Below, in pieces: positions 44,633 through 57,499 of a DNA stretch of 64,000 bases. Source of the stretch: Oxyruncus cristatus. Lineage: Eukaryota > Chordata > Aves > Passeriformes > Cotingidae. The notes below the pieces were generated by a model. That model was not told the DNA's origin and made no database searches. It saw nothing but the letters and a program-made list of their open reading frames with translations. Location of the stretch: contig VXAY01002124.1 of NCBI GenBank assembly GCA_013399855.1, positions 19,292 through 83,291 of the forward strand, read 5' to 3'. Each line of letters begins with the position of its first letter. Positions within the stretch are counted from its first letter, which is position 1. The position numbers were made by a program, and so were the translations under genes.

Positions 44633-47600
44633 TTGGAGTTAAGACAATGCAAGCAAAAATTTGCTTTAAGCACTTGTTAGTTTGCAAGCGCTGCTCTCAT
44701 GAGAACTCCCTTTAATAACACGTGGAGCAAAAAGAGCACAGTTCACGTTGTCTTTTGCCTCACTGGAGTGTATGGACAGGTCTCAAGAAACAAGTGCCCA
44801 AAAGATTCTTTCTATGACGTTAGTTGATGTGAAAGAATAATTTGAACGCTTCAGGAGTTGTGTGAATACTGAAAATAGGCCTATCAGGGAGAGGAGTCCT
44901 GGAAGTGCTCTGCAAACCAGTGCTTTTAGAAAGTGCAATTCTGGGGCCCGTCAGTTGGAGGGACCTCCCCTGGTTTGTTGCCAGAGCTGTTCCCCTTATT
45001 TCCTCGTACTTCAAGCGCCCCTCAGTCTTGGAATGTGGCTGAAGACTGGGGAATCCCCCTTTGGGGCAGCAAGTGTAGCGTTTTTACTGGACCTTTTATT
45101 ACACTTGGGTTTAAACACTGCGTTTTTGAACTGTCTGTTACTTTATGAGCTGGTCCGAAGTGTCTGCCAAGCTCGTGAATTGGTTTTGCGTCTGCAGCTT
45201 TACAAACTTGCCTCCCAGTCAGCCCAGTTTGCATTCTTCCTGCCGTGTTCCAGCTCCCAGTGTTGTGCAGTCACCAGTGCCTGGGAGCTGTCGTGTCTTT
45301 GGCGCTGGAAACGCCTCCCAAGTCCCAGCCACAAACCCCACCTCGAGGGAAGGCTTTTCCTGTTCCCTCAGTAGTGGAAATGCTCAGTGATGTCAGTCAA
45401 GTGAGGAAGCAGCAGCAGCTAGTTAAGACATCCGAGTGGCTTCCCTAGTCATTACTTTGGCAGCTGTTTAATCCCTGAGGTTGCCATTCATAATGAGAAA
45501 CCCAGCATGATCTGCTGTTATCAAAAGATTAGAGCCGCAGCCTGGGAACCGAACGGGAGGACATTTCCTCAGCTCTGGAATCTGCCTGGCTGCAGGGAAG
45601 CTGTTGCGGGAGCTCCTGCCCTTGCGTGGCTCTGCTTTAGCCAGATCTGCTCACAGATAAAATGAGCTTTGGAGCAGAAATCAGCTTTGATGTAGGTGCA
45701 CATGCACCTCAGGTATTTCCTGTGTGCTTTTAATGTTGGAAGTGCATTTCTGCTCTGAAAGAGGAGTTTGATTTCTGAGCCTTTGTCGATTGTTTTTCAT
45801 GGTTGTCAAAATAAGAAATGGGCGTGCAGGCCGCTGGCTTTGTCCCTACCAGAGCTGGAACTGGTATTTGGTATTGTCTGGCCTGGTCTTGGATACCCTC
45901 CTGGACTTTAACAGTGGAGTCATCTTAGTCTGTTGGCTTGTCTGGTTCCCTTTTTTTAAATTTATTTTTATGGATTAAAAGTGTGAATGAGACAGTGGCT
46001 TAGTGCAAAGATCAACTAAATGTCTTGTTGGGCCTTTGGAATCGGGTTTTTCTTGTACCCTTCCAAGTTTTCTTTGAGAAAGTGATATCTCCTACTACTC
46101 CACCATCCACACAACAGCACACTTGCTACTTCCAGGAGTGCTTGCTGGAAAACAGCATTGGGAATGGTGTGGCCAAAGCATGGGGCTGTGAAATGGCCTG
46201 GTGTGTTTTTTATCTGTGTGTGCACTGCTGGGCTCTGTGTGACACAGTCAGTCGTCCATCCAAAGCTCCGATGTCCTCTTAAGTGGAAGCTGCATTTGGA
46301 AAAGGAGTTTAAAACCAAGCGTCTGATCTGGTTGGGCAAAAGTGCAAGGTGTCCACACTTGTGGAGTGCAGAGGATGAACTCTTCCTACCACCATTTTTG
46401 AGCTGAGGCTGAAGGAAGGGGCTCAGCATTTTTACTAGAGAGGTATTACTGGGCCCTTGTGAAGGTTTTCAGCTTTTGGGCCTGTGTTGTGAAGAAGAGT
46501 CTTTAGGCTCTGGCTTTGCAAGGGCTTCTGGGTGCGACATTGTGGGGCCTTGAAGATGAGATCAGAGTGGCCCTGCTCTGCTGCCTTTTGGCTGCCTTTT
46601 CCTGGTAACCTTTGGGGCTTGTAGGTGTCAATTCCATGGGAAACAAGGTGACTTATTTTTACTGCTGATGTCTGACAGAATAGCCGTAGCTTTTGGAAAA
46701 AGTCTTAGTTGTCACTCCTCACTTTTTAAAGCAAATGGTGAGGAGCACCTGGCTTTATCTTATAAAAAAAGGCAGTAAACCAAACACTCTGTTACCCATA
46801 GCTGCGAGCTCTCCAGTTCTGAGCATGTTTTCACACAAGCTTACTTATGTTTTTACCCAGTCCTTCTAGGAAATAAAAACCTCTTCCCTGTTAATTCAAA
46901 CTGTTCCATGCAGTAATGAAACACAACGAGGGTGGGTTGGTGGTGATGGGAGCTGGGGATGTCTGTGTGTCAGGAGCAGGGGGGATGGCTCGTGCAGCTC
47001 TAACCGGAGCAGGGGTGTTTCTGCACCTCTTCGGAACAGAAACTTCTGACCAGAGCTGGTTGCCTCATGGCAGTTGTGGAAGCTCTGCCATGATCATGCT
47101 GAAGATAGAATCTCTTTGGATTTCTTGTGTCTTTGTTGATACAGACCTGAGCTGTTTTCTCAAGAGGGGAGATCCAGGGTTGACTGACCCTGCTGGCTTC
47201 ATGGGCAGCTGGTGGTGCTGCTCCTCGAGGCTGAGGGGATGTAACTGGGACTCCAGCGGCGAGGGCACGGCTGCTTCCAAAGGCAGCAGAAGCCAGTTCC
47301 CCACAGAGCACTGCCAGGAAGGAGTGACTGGTCCCTTTCAGGTGTTCAAACACCTCCATCCGTGGGATGTGAAGGATAGAGGAGTGTGCAGGAGTGAGGA
47401 GGAATGTGCCTTACTGGGCTTGAGTGCATGCTCTGCACCGTGCACCGGCTTCCTGCCGATCTCTTTGCTGCATGCAGTAAGCTGGTAGGAACTAGTTGAG
47501 AGGAGACTGAGCAAGGCTGGTGCTTAAAGTCTGTTGTCATGATAGATTTGCATTTTGGCTCCATGCCAGATGGTTGAATTTTTAATTTACTGTGCATTTC

Positions 47601-47637
47601 ATTCATGAAATCATCTCAATTTCCTGTTGTCTTGCAG

Positions 47638-50600
47638 GAATGACACCAAGGAAGATGTGTTTGTCCATCAGGTAAGAGCTCCTTGAAACTAAAATATGTC
47701 CCTTCTTTGAAATTCACTGTGTCTGACCCATGTAAGTAGGATTGAAGTGGGAGAACGTCATGTATTCTCTGTTATTTGAACACAAACATCTGTTTCTCTA
47801 TTGCATTGTAAGTAGAGCCTGGGTTTTGTGTGTCCACATGAGGTACATGGGGCTGAGATGATGTGCAGTGATGAAGAATTGCCACTGTGTGCGTGGGGAT
47901 AACTGCTTGGAGTCCAATCTCCTTCTAGAATCATACAGTGGTTAAGCAAGCATCTGGAAATAAATGAAAAGCTTGCAGCAGGGAGAGAAATTAATTGGGC
48001 TGTAATAGGGATGAAGTGCCAGTGAAGGGTTTTTTTTCCCTAGGAAAAACTTTTACAGATTTTATTGCTCTAGGCTTTCAGTGAAAGTCTACAATGATTT
48101 TAATAGGGACTTCATCAGTTTAGCAGATATGTATTCTTAGATATAATGCATGGTGAGCAGGGTTAGCCTTAGCTTAGCCCTTTGTCTGACTGGCAAGGCT
48201 GTAGTCAGCAGTGTGATTTTTCACCTTTTCTGTCTTAGGATCTCTTGCTGGGAAACAGCCCACAAGGAATTCTTGGTGGAGCATGGTTTACTTCTGGCAT
48301 TTAGGAGTCCAGGGATCACTCTTTTGTCTCAAGTTGGGGATGTGCTGCTGATATTAACACAGAGGAAGGGAAAAGCAACCCCTGGAAAGTGTTTTGTGTT
48401 TGATTTGTCAGCTCTCAGCTACTTGCTTGTTCTATGTCTAAATTACGAGCTATTAGATGCATTGGTTTGTGAGAGGTTACTCTGTAGTGGGCAGTGGAGA
48501 AAGGCCGAGCAGGCAGGGACGTGTGCCCTGAGGGGAAGCTTTCAGACCTAATTTGCAAGTAGGGTCACCTGTGAGTGACCTTGACTTACTAGTCGTGTTT
48601 CAGGACTTGTCATGTAACTGCTGCCTAGGTTTGTAAAATCAGTGTGGTAATGGTTTGTTTTAATGTGATAGTTTTTACAATGAACCACTTTTAGGGGTCT
48701 AATCTGAAAGAAAACAGCTTGTTTGAGAAACTCTAGCTGTGTCTTCTATTCCCCGTCCCTGTTATCTAGCTTGGTTCTCACGAGGGCTGTTGGACTGGCT
48801 GCTGTTGTAATTTGGCTTTCCCTAAAATCACTGCTGTATAGGTTGAGACCTGTGGGCATGTTTTTCCATGGATTTTGTTCCATTTAGGGGGGAAAAAAAA
48901 TCTAGTCAAATTGCATTGCAAGTATTTTTTGTTGAAGTTGTTACACTGGTATTGCTGTTGAGGTGAAGTATTTGATTAGCAGAACGTGGCTGAGCGTGGT
49001 GGGTCCCCAGCATTAACTCACCTGGTCAGAGATGTCACCTACTACTACAGAGCCCTGAAAATTGAGTCTAAACCAGAGGATTGTCTGCTGGCACCTGTGA
49101 AGGGCCAATCCTTGGTGTGTCATAGACAGCTAGAGTAGATTTGGGATTGATTGGTAAATCCTGTGGTGGAAGCAATGGTGTTGGAAACCTCAGAGGAAGA
49201 AATCTCGTGCTTTCTGTCCCCTGCTGTGTTTCTATAGTATGGGACCCAGAGGCTGCTGTGTCCTGTGGTGGTGTGGGAAATGCTGGAGGGCCGGAAATCC
49301 AAGGGGGTGATTGGAAAAGCTGATACATTGCTTATGTGCTTCAGGGGAATGTATAAGTACCATGGTGGTGTTGAATGCTAAACTCTGGTTAGGAATCCTG
49401 TGGCCGGTGTGTGGTGTGGGAGTTTTGTTGTTTGTTTTCAAGGTGCTTTCTCAGCCAGCAGACGATGTGTTGACAGATGCTTCCAGTCAATGGTAAAGCT
49501 CTTGCCCAATTCAAATAGACCAGAACTGTAGTAACAGAGGTGCATTTTGTGACTTCCTTGATTTTCCCAGTGGTTTGATTGCTTTTTTGGGAGTACAGAT
49601 CTTTCTCCTAAGATGAGGAATTTAAATATTCAGTAATCTTTAAAAAAAAAAAAAAAAAACCAAAAAAGTTTTCAGATATACTCCTTTGTATTCTCATGTT
49701 GTGCCTGCACTGTTGTGTTGTTAGACTGCCATAAAGAAGAATAACCCCAGGAAGTACCTCCGCAGCGTAGGAGATGGAGAGACCGTGGAGTTTGATGTGG
49801 TTGAGGGAGAAAAGGTAAACACATCTCTCGGGTGTCAGAGCACACATGGAAAACTCGGACTGCAGGCTTTGGTGTGGTGCCTGTGGTTTGAGTCGATGCC
49901 TGATGACATCCGAGGAGGTGAATGGTTTTTCGTTTCTTCCCAATGTGCCTGTAAATCGTTGCTCAGTGCTAGACTGTGTTGTGCTGTAGTTGGTGGGCTG
50001 CTGACTGTCTCCCTAACGCTGTCCCCACTCTTTAGGGCGCGGAGGCAGCCAACGTTACAGGACCTGGAGGAGTTCCAGTGCAGGGCAGTAAATACGCAGC
50101 AGACCGTAACCATTACAGACGATATCCACGTCGTAGGGGCCCTCCACGCAACTACCAGCAAAACTACCAGAACAGTGAGAGTGGGGAAAAGAACGAAGGA
50201 GCAGAGAACATACCAGAAGGTCAAGCCCAGCAACGCCGTCCCTATCGCAGGCGGCGGTACCCACCTTACTATATGCGTAGGCCCTACGGGCGTCGTCCAC
50301 AATATTCCAACCCTCCCGTACAGGGAGAGATAGTGGAGGTAATGTTTGCCTAAGGTGTGGTGCTAAATAGTCTTGGTTGCTTTGGAGCAGGGCGATGGGA
50401 CGTGGCTTTTGACGCTTCTCTTTTGGTGCTCCAGACGGTTTTGCTAAGGTTTGGTGGTAAGATGAAATGCTGTAACTAAAGGTCTTGAAGTTACAGCTTT
50501 TAAAAACCAGTGTGTTTGAGTTTATATGATTAAGTGAAAGATTCTCCATTGTGTGCAAACCTGTGCCCTAGAACTGCTGCCCACCTTGACTGAACCTGAC

Positions 50601-51113
50601 ACCTTTTCAGCTCTTCCTCGTGGTGTGACGAGCTGTGGCATTTAACACGCTTCTGCTTGGGGCTGAGGAGGTGTGTGGCCTGATGTCTTGCAGGGTGCTG
50701 ACAACCAGGGTGCAGGAGATGGCAGACCAGTCAGGCAGAACATGTACCGGGGTTACAGACCACGATTCCGCAGGTATGCTGGAGATGAGCTTCTGGTCTT
50801 ACACTTGTCTTTCAGCAACAGAGCCAGGACATGGCGATGCTCAGATGCTGCATGGTTAAAGCCTAGCTTGACTTTCAGGGGTCCTCCTCGTCAAAGACAA
50901 CCTAGAGAGGATGGGAATGAAGAAGATAAAGAGAACCAAGGGGATGAGACCCAAAGTCAGCAACCACCTCAACGTCGGTACCGCCGTAACTTCAACTACC
51001 GACGCAGACGCCCAGAGAACCCTAAACCACAAGATGGCAAAGAGACGAAGACAGCCGAACCACCAGCTGAGAACACGTCCGCTCCCGAGGCCGAGCAGGG
51101 CGGGGCTGAGTAA
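47638..51113 (+). CDS. YBX1: YBX1, Y-box binding protein 1 (YB-1); exons 3-7, N-terminal exons in the gap
   Basis: Coding exons: 47638-47671 (34 bases), 49725-49814 (90), 50036-50338 (303), 50694-50773 (80), 50879 to the TAA at 51111-51113. The product runs [11 protein letters not shown] (RNP2 motif of the cold-shock domain), [19 protein letters not shown] (including the serine equivalent to Ser102), then the C-terminal domain of alternating basic ([30 protein letters not shown]) and acidic/glutamine-rich ([16 protein letters not shown]) blocks, ending [10 protein letters not shown]-1 binds single-stranded nucleic acid, packages mRNA and regulates transcription and translation. Exon sizes and sequence are nearly identical to mammalian YBX1. 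The first half of the cold-shock domain is absent only because of the gap. Confidence 0.97.
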
Positions 51114-52517
51114 ATACCGGCTTAACATCTCTACCATCATCCGGGTGCGTGGCTGGGGGCCTGGGGGTGCCATTTGCTGACTTTTCTTCCTCATGTGTGC
51201 TGTACCTGATCTGTGAGCGTGCCCGCAGAACCGAACTGCGAGGCTTTGCTGTCCCACTGCTGGTTAATTGGGAGGACTTAGTTACAGGCTTTAATTGTCT
51301 TGGATGGAGTTACACTTAAATAGTTCAGTCTTAAGCAGTGTCTGCCCACCCAGAAATTCAAACAGTGCAGGTGTAGTGACTCCTGTAGCCAGGAAAACCA
51401 AGTGCTGAGGTTTACTGAGCTCATTCCCACAGGGGTGTTGGATGGCAATGAGACCTTTGGCATCCATTTCTACAAAGGTGATGCAGAATTAGCAGGAGCA
51501 TCTTGGGAGCATCTTTTTACCTAATCAAAGTGCTGGAAAAAAAATGGTCCTTTTGTCAGAGCCTGCAAGGGGCCGTGGTTGCAGTGCTGAGGTGCCTGGG
51601 GGGCTACGTGCCAGGCAGGGCCCAGAGGCTGGGTTTGTTGCAAGGGAGCCTGGCTGCGATTGGCACTTGTCTGGTGCCGATTTCTGAGGGACAGTTCTGG
51701 TACTCATCTTGGTGGTCAGCACCTCCCAGATGAACTCTTAGATCATGGCCTTCAAAGGGACACCACAGTGGCACTTTGGTTCCTCTTGCTGTCGAGGAAC
51801 ATTGGAGAATATTGGTTGTGGTCTCTGTACTCTCAGCAGTGACTGAGCTGCGTGTGTTGGTAGAGCCAGTGGGAACAGCCACGGCAGGAAGGGAGAGATG
51901 CAGGTAGAATCTCTTTGGATTTGACTGACTGTTCTCTCTGGGGTCACTCTGGAGTCTGGTGTTGCTCCTGTGGGGAAGGTGGTTGGTTTGGTTGCTGGAG
52001 GGGGCATTGAAAAGTATCAATAGCTGGCAAGGATTGTCCTGTGAGCGTGTGACAGGCATCTCAGGGTGAGTTTTTGAGTTGCAGATGGGTCTTGGCACTC
52101 AGAGCACCTCTGTAACCCTCTGTCACCTGTCTGATCAGCCTTTTTTTCTTTTTCAGTTTAGTCATCAAAGAAAAGACTTAAAGAAATGAAGAAGAAAATG
52201 AAATTCCAGCAATAAGAAATGAACAAATGAATTGGAACTGAAGACCTTAAGTGCTTGCTTTTTGCTGTTGACCAGATTACTAGAACTATCTGCATTATCT
52301 ATGCAGCATGGGGTTTTTATTATTTTTACCTAAAGAATTCTCTTTTTGGAAATGATAAACACGTTTTTTAAAAGCCTGTTTTTTCTCAATATACCTTTAA
52401 AAGTTTGTAAATTGTTTCATATCTGGTCAAGTTGAGATTTTTAAGAACCTCATTTTTAATTTGTATGAAATATACGCCTGATTTTTTCAAGTCAAACTGC
52501 AAGCATCTGTTAATAAA
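51114..52517 (+). other. YBX1: YBX1 3' UTR, spliced, with AATAAA at 52512-52517
   Basis: The stop-codon exon continues about 30 bases (accatcatccg) to a donor near 51144. The final exon starts at 52157 after tttttcag (tttagtcatcaaagaaaag) and contains 'gaaattccagcaataagaaatg' and 'attatctatgcagcatggggtttttatta', highly conserved in vertebrate YBX1 3' UTRs. A canonical AATAAA closes it. Mammalian YB-1 is known to bind its own 3' UTR. Confidence 0.9.
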
Positions 52518-52683
52518 GGTCTTAAAGAGTTACTGTGTGTGCTTGGGTGTTTTAAACCACTTCTGTGTGAAAGGGTCTTAGGTGTTCCTAGAAGGTTTGG
52601 GGAAAAAAATACTTTATTCCTTGGGCATACGGGTTGGTGGGATAAAACACAAAAATTAAAGTGAAAAAAACAATGAAGATGCA

Positions 52684-52806
52684 ATTGAGTCCCAATGGGA
52701 TGGGCAGGCAGGAGGGAGGGATTGAATCCTGCTGGAGTAGGATGGGCAGGCATGGAGAGAGGGATTGAGTCCCACTGGAATGGGATGGGCAGGCAGGAGG
52801 GAGGGG
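52684..52806. repeat. Minisatellite, three units of about 37-43 bases
   Basis: Units begin 'attgagtccca(a/c)tggga' or 'attgaatcctgctggagt' and end 'gggatgggcaggcaggagggaggg'. It lies 170 bases past the YBX1 polyadenylation signal. Confidence 0.95.
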
Positions 52807-52944
52807 AGTGCCTGGTGTGAGCACAGTGTTTTCCCAAGAGCTGTTTGCTGGGGCAGCTCAGCTCTGTCCCTGCTGGAATACAGCAGTCAGAACTGAGGTG
52901 GTGTGAGGGTGCTTAAAAAAAAGGGGGGAGGGAGGAAGAAATAC

Positions 52945-53130
52945 CCCAAAATCAGAGAATCTCAGGTGGGTTTGGGTTGGAGGGACCTTAAAGCCCATCC
53001 AGTCCCACCCTGTGCCATGGGCAGGGACACCTTCCACTAGCCCAGGTTGCTTCAAGCCCTGTCCAACCTGGCCTTGGACACTTGCAGGGATGGGGCAGCC
53101 ACAGCTTCTCTGGGCACCCTGGCCCAGTTG
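52945..53130 (-). mobile_element. CR1 LINE 3'-end fragment
   Basis: Minus-strand CR1: agagaatctcaggtgggtttgggttggagggaccttaaagcccatcc, gccatgggcagggacaccttccactagcccaggttgcttcaagccctgtccaacctggccttgg, ggatggggcagccacagcttctctgggc. It is a typical 5'-truncated copy. Confidence 0.95.
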
Positions 53131-54630
53131 TAGATTCCAAAGAATCCCAAACCTGTCATGGGGCTGTGCAGTAGCACAGCTGCTCTGTTATCGCAGCGGC
53201 TGCTGCAGCGGTTGCTGGTGTCTCGCTGCTGGTGTACAGAGAGGGGAACGGGGTGAAACCAGGGGTCCTGGCTTGGTCTGGCAGCAGCAATGTCCTGCAG
53301 ATGTCCCCCAGGGGGTCAGGAGCACAGAGACCGAGCTGTGTCTCGTGCCAAAACCAGCTCTGGCTGTGCCGAAGTGCTGTGGTGAGAGCCTGGTGGGCAG
53401 GGGCCGTTCCCCCCAGAGCATAAGGAATTGCCCACATGGAGTGTGACTGCCATTGCAGAGATGGCTGTCCAATGGCAGCTTTTGGGATGTTTTTACACAC
53501 TAATTCTCTTAATCATTTTCCTACGAGCTCCAATGCCCCAAGAGCCCTGTGCTCCAGGCTTTGCTCTCTCCAAGCACCTTCTTACACTCCCACATGCTGG
53601 TCCCCCAGCTGTGCCAGCTGTGAGCATCCTGCCCTCTAGACACTGCTGTTTGACAGCAAACTGTCATTCCTGCTCCTTATTCCTGTCATTCAGCTTTAGC
53701 TTTTGGATTCCCTGCTCTCCCAGGTCCCTGGGGTGTTGCTGACACCCACAGACTCACCCCGGACGTGCTGATGGCAGGAGTGCAACGAGCTGCAATAACC
53801 AACAGCTTCGCTGCCTTTCGGCTTCACGTGAGGGGCAGATGGCTCGGGAGACCCTTGCAGCTCCTCTGGCTTGGGGTGCAGGGTGTTTTGCAGCCTGGCT
53901 GGGCTGGGCTGGGCTGCAGGAGCGCGACTGCAAGTCTCTTCACACTTGTCTGTTTTGGGGGCTGAGTGTGCCCCTGCTCAGGCCTCGACCTGCTGCCTCT
54001 CGAGGTGACAGAGCCCGTGCCCGGGAGCTTCTGCCCAGCTTCCCTGTGCTGTGAAGGTTTTCGTGTGCTGAGCTTAGGGTGAAAAGGAAGGAAATGAGCA
54101 CAAAACCAGCATTCAGTGACTAGGGGTGGTGAGGATTGGGTTGGTGGTGGGTTTGGATACTGGTTTGTTTTCGTAATGGTTTGCAAGTGGAGAAGGATAA
54201 TAATTCACTTGGAAAACGGAATTCCCATTTTGTGTGGACTTTAAAACCCCACTCTGCAGATAGAGCACCTCCCTCAGGCTTCAGACTGACTCAGCTCCTT
54301 GTGCCCGATGTGTATGGCTGCCGTGTTCCCCAATGATCCCCCATGAAAACATTGATAACTAAGTGCTCCAGACTCCTGGGTTTACCCAGTTTTTGAGTGC
54401 AAACATCGTGCTGCCCCGTGCCAGAGTGCAGGGGCAGTTGCCAGCGGGGCTGATGTGGGAGGGATTGGGGCCACCAGCCACGTGGAGTCAGTGTTGCTCT
54501 GTGCAGAAAAGGCTTCCCACTGAATTCCTCCAAAGAGTGGGCTGAGAAACATCAGAGTTGCTCCTCTGTCCTCAGTGTCCCAGCAGCTTTCCCAGGGGAC
54601 TTGGGCGCATCTTTTCTTGAAGCAACACTT
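53131..54630. other. Intergenic region between YBX1 and the claudin-16-like gene
   Basis: Only short unsupported frames. No recognisable exon, RNA gene or repeat was identified. Confidence 0.5.
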
Positions 54631-54638
54631 CTCTAGGG

Positions 54639-54644
54639 TTTATT
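54639..54644 (-). terminator. Polyadenylation signal for the claudin-16-like gene
   Basis: TTTATT on the plus strand, i.e. AATAAA on the minus strand, 206 bases after the stop codon. Confidence 0.6.
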
Positions 54645-54849
54645 TTCATGAAACCTGGCTGGAAGTGGGGAAAAAAAAACCTTCCCTGCTGCAGCACTCT
54701 TGCTTTTAGCAGCCACCGATGCTGCAGCTGGCTGCATCCAGAGCCTGGAAGACGCTGCAGAAAGGTCCCAGTCCAGGTGCTGGTGCTTTAACGGGGTCCT
54801 ACTGGCAAGGAGAGCATCCCACAGCGCGTGCAGGAGGTGCTGCTGGCCG

Positions 54850-57487
54850 TCACACACGGGAGTCCATGGCGTACATCTTGCTGGTGGCTGTTCGGCCGCA
54901 GGGCTGGGGACGCATCTGGGGTTGCCAGTGGCTGCTGGGGGCTGCCAAAGGAAGAGTTGGGATTGTGTCATGGCTGGCAGTCATAGGAGGACTTGAGCCT
55001 GCCACGGCGTGGAGACGTGGCAGGAGAAGTGAACCTGGACAGCCAGCGGGGTCAACTTCCACCCCGTGGGACCAGGCGTAAGGACTGGAGATGACATCTG
55101 GGGAGGCATCAGCTGCCCGACGTCCCTGATGGTGGAGCTGATGGCTCAGGCTCTGGCTGGTCACAGGGATTCAGCTCCAGCACGGCCACTGCTTTGGGTA
55201 AACATCAGCGTGCCTTCACCAGGACCTGGAGGTGCCATGGATGTGCACCCCCTCCATGCCCTTATGGGGCCCTCAGCCCCATCCTGCCCGGTGTACCCTC
55301 CCCAGCCAAGGGACACAGGCTGGGCAGAAAGGGGTTCCCCCTTGGTTGGGCTGGACCCTGCAAGAAGAACCTGCCCCTCCTTGAGCTAGTCCTTCACCCC
55401 ACATCCCTGCAGGGCAAAGAGCTACTGGAGATGGGATGGGGTGGGACAGAGCAGACTGACCTGTGCAGGCATAGAGGCAGCAGGTCAGCAGAACAGATGC
55501 CACAAAGCAGCCGGTGGAGCCAGCCATCCCCAGCCAGCACGACCACCCGAAGTCGTAGTGGACTCCCAGGAATATGTTGTGTGACACCAGCATGGCCCTC
55601 TCCAGGTACACGTCCACCGCGTACCACACGGAGCCCACGAGCCCCAGGATGCCTAGGAGGGACGGGGCTGGTTAGAAAGAACCACACAACCCCCTCCAAA
55701 CTCCCCAAGGCCCTGCTGAGGAGGTGCCGCTCTCCTGGCATCCCTCCCAGCTCCCTGTGGGACACGAGACCTGTCTTGCCCCCGAGCGCTCCCAGCCACG
55801 CACTCCCAATGCCGAGTGTGACTCCGGCCCCGTAGCACATCCTCAGTTTGACACAAGGATCTTCCTTGAGGAACTTGATGCAGTCGAGCCCAAGGACCAG
55901 TGTAGCCAAAGCCAGGCCAGCCAGGAGGTCTGCTGTGATCATCAGGGTCCGCGTCACCACGATCTTCACTGGGCAGGAAAGGAAAAAACAACCAGAAAGG
56001 GGAATGAAGAATGGTCAGAGGAACGGGTCTCTCCACCTCCAGTTGCTGCCTGTGTCCCTACTAAAGCCACCCAGCTCACAAGTGGGACCATCACACTGGG
56101 ACCCACCAACTCCACTGCTGCCATGGGCCAGGGGAAGGTGCTCAACAGGCTCATCAGAAACTTTAAGAGGGCTTAATTAGACCATCTCAAGAAACCAAAT
56201 AACTTAAGGTGCACCCATCTGCACCCAGGATGTGGTCATCTGCTCAAGACCTTCTTGGGCATAAGACGCTGCTGTCCAGACTGTTTCTTCCCCCAGGTTG
56301 TGTAGCTGGTGTTTTGAACAGCAAATGTCAATGTACCGATGAAAACCGAGAGCTGGCACGAGTCACATCATCGGCTGTGATGGGACTGTGCCCTGAAAAG
56401 CTCCGTCCTCCCCGGAGCAGGGTGGCAGCCCCCCTTAGTCCATACTGACTTCTTGTCTCCTTCTCTACTGCCTGTATCTGCCTTGTCCTGTGTCAGGACG
56501 TGACACAAGAGTTCTCTGTGCAGGGCTTGATGTGCCCCATGCAGGCCAGGAGAATTGTCCCTACCCCAGTGTGACTGTCCCTGAGCTGTTGGCACAAGTC
56601 CTTGGCCATTGGGAATGGTCCTTGTCCTGCCTGCAGCAGGGTTGCAAATCCCACTGTGCAATAGGAGCAAGAACTGGGCTCTGTGTGCCAAAACACCTTT
56701 GTTGTCAGGTGGCACAGCTTCACGGTCTCTCTCCTGCTGGTGACCCCATGGCAGGTCTGGCTGAACCCTAAGTTGCTGCCCAGGCCAGGCTTGGGGCAGG
56801 AGACCAAGAATAGCCCTGGGCTGGCATTGCTGAGTGATGAAGGGCAGCCCAGTGCAACAAGGAGCACTTTCCCTCTTCCCTTTCAAGAAGACTGAGCTGT
56901 GAACTTCACAAATGCCCCCCGGCCAGGCCAGCTTACCTGGGTGGTCAGCCAGGATGGAGTCATACTGGTCACAGGTCCTAACCCCATCCTGCATGTTGGT
57001 GACACACTCCCTCCAAAGGCCCCGGCATTTGTGACTTACCTGGAAGCAGGAGAAAGACACCAAAAAGCACCAAAAAGCCCTCCCAGCTCCCCAGGGATCT
57101 CCCAGCCCAGGAGAGCAGATTTCAGGCTCCCACCACCACACCTGGACACGTTCCAGTGACTCCCTACCCATACCTGCTCTCTGCCTCCTCCTCCTCCTCT
57201 CTATCTCTCTAATGCTCTAACCCTTCAACTTAAGCAGAAAGTGGTGGGTTTGTCCCACCATGTTCCCTTTCCAAGCCTGTGGAGACCTGGTGCAACCTCA
57301 GGAAGAGCTCCCAGCTGCTCACCTTGAGGGTGATGGTTGCTCTGCTCACCTTGCAGGTGGTTTCTCTGCTCACCTCCAAGCTGTCGTCAGCATTGACCAT
57401 CCAGCAGTCCGTGCACGTGGCCAGGAGTAGGAAGAGTGTTGAGAGAAGAGCGAGCCCCAGCGCCGTCATCTGCAGGGCTGAGCTCAT
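54850..57487 (-). CDS. Claudin-16-like tight-junction protein, complete, five coding exons
   Basis: Exons: 57487-57374, 57039-56937, 55968-55804, 55652-55461, 55097-54850 (TGA 54852-54850); they join in frame to 273 residues. Exon 1 encodes TM1 and [14 protein letters not shown]. Exon 2 gives [13 protein letters not shown], completing the claudin W-GLW-C-C signature, with [12 protein letters not shown]. Exon 3 gives TM2 and LGLDCIKFL. Exon 4 carries [26 protein letters not shown] and TM4. Exon 5 ends KMYAMDSRV, a class I PDZ-binding end. All of this is specific to claudin-16 rather than other claudins. First-loop acidic residues match those linked to cation selectivity in claudin-16. The tail is about 38 residues longer than in the 235-residue mammalian form. 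The donor closing exon 3 (A|GTGCGT) is chosen because it restores family length. It is probably a paralogue rather than CLDN16 itself, given the location beside CLDN19. Confidence 0.93.
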
Positions 57488-57499
57488 GGGGGCACCTGC

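Noticed and set aside
46916..47488. 190-codon plus-strand open frame in YBX1 intron
   Set aside because: No homology recognised, no splice or promoter context, and it lies wholly in intron sequence.
54850..57487. Canonical CLDN16 rather than a paralogue
   Set aside because: Not fully excluded. The flanks are YBX1 and CLDN19 rather than CLDN1 and TMEM207, so a paralogue is preferred.
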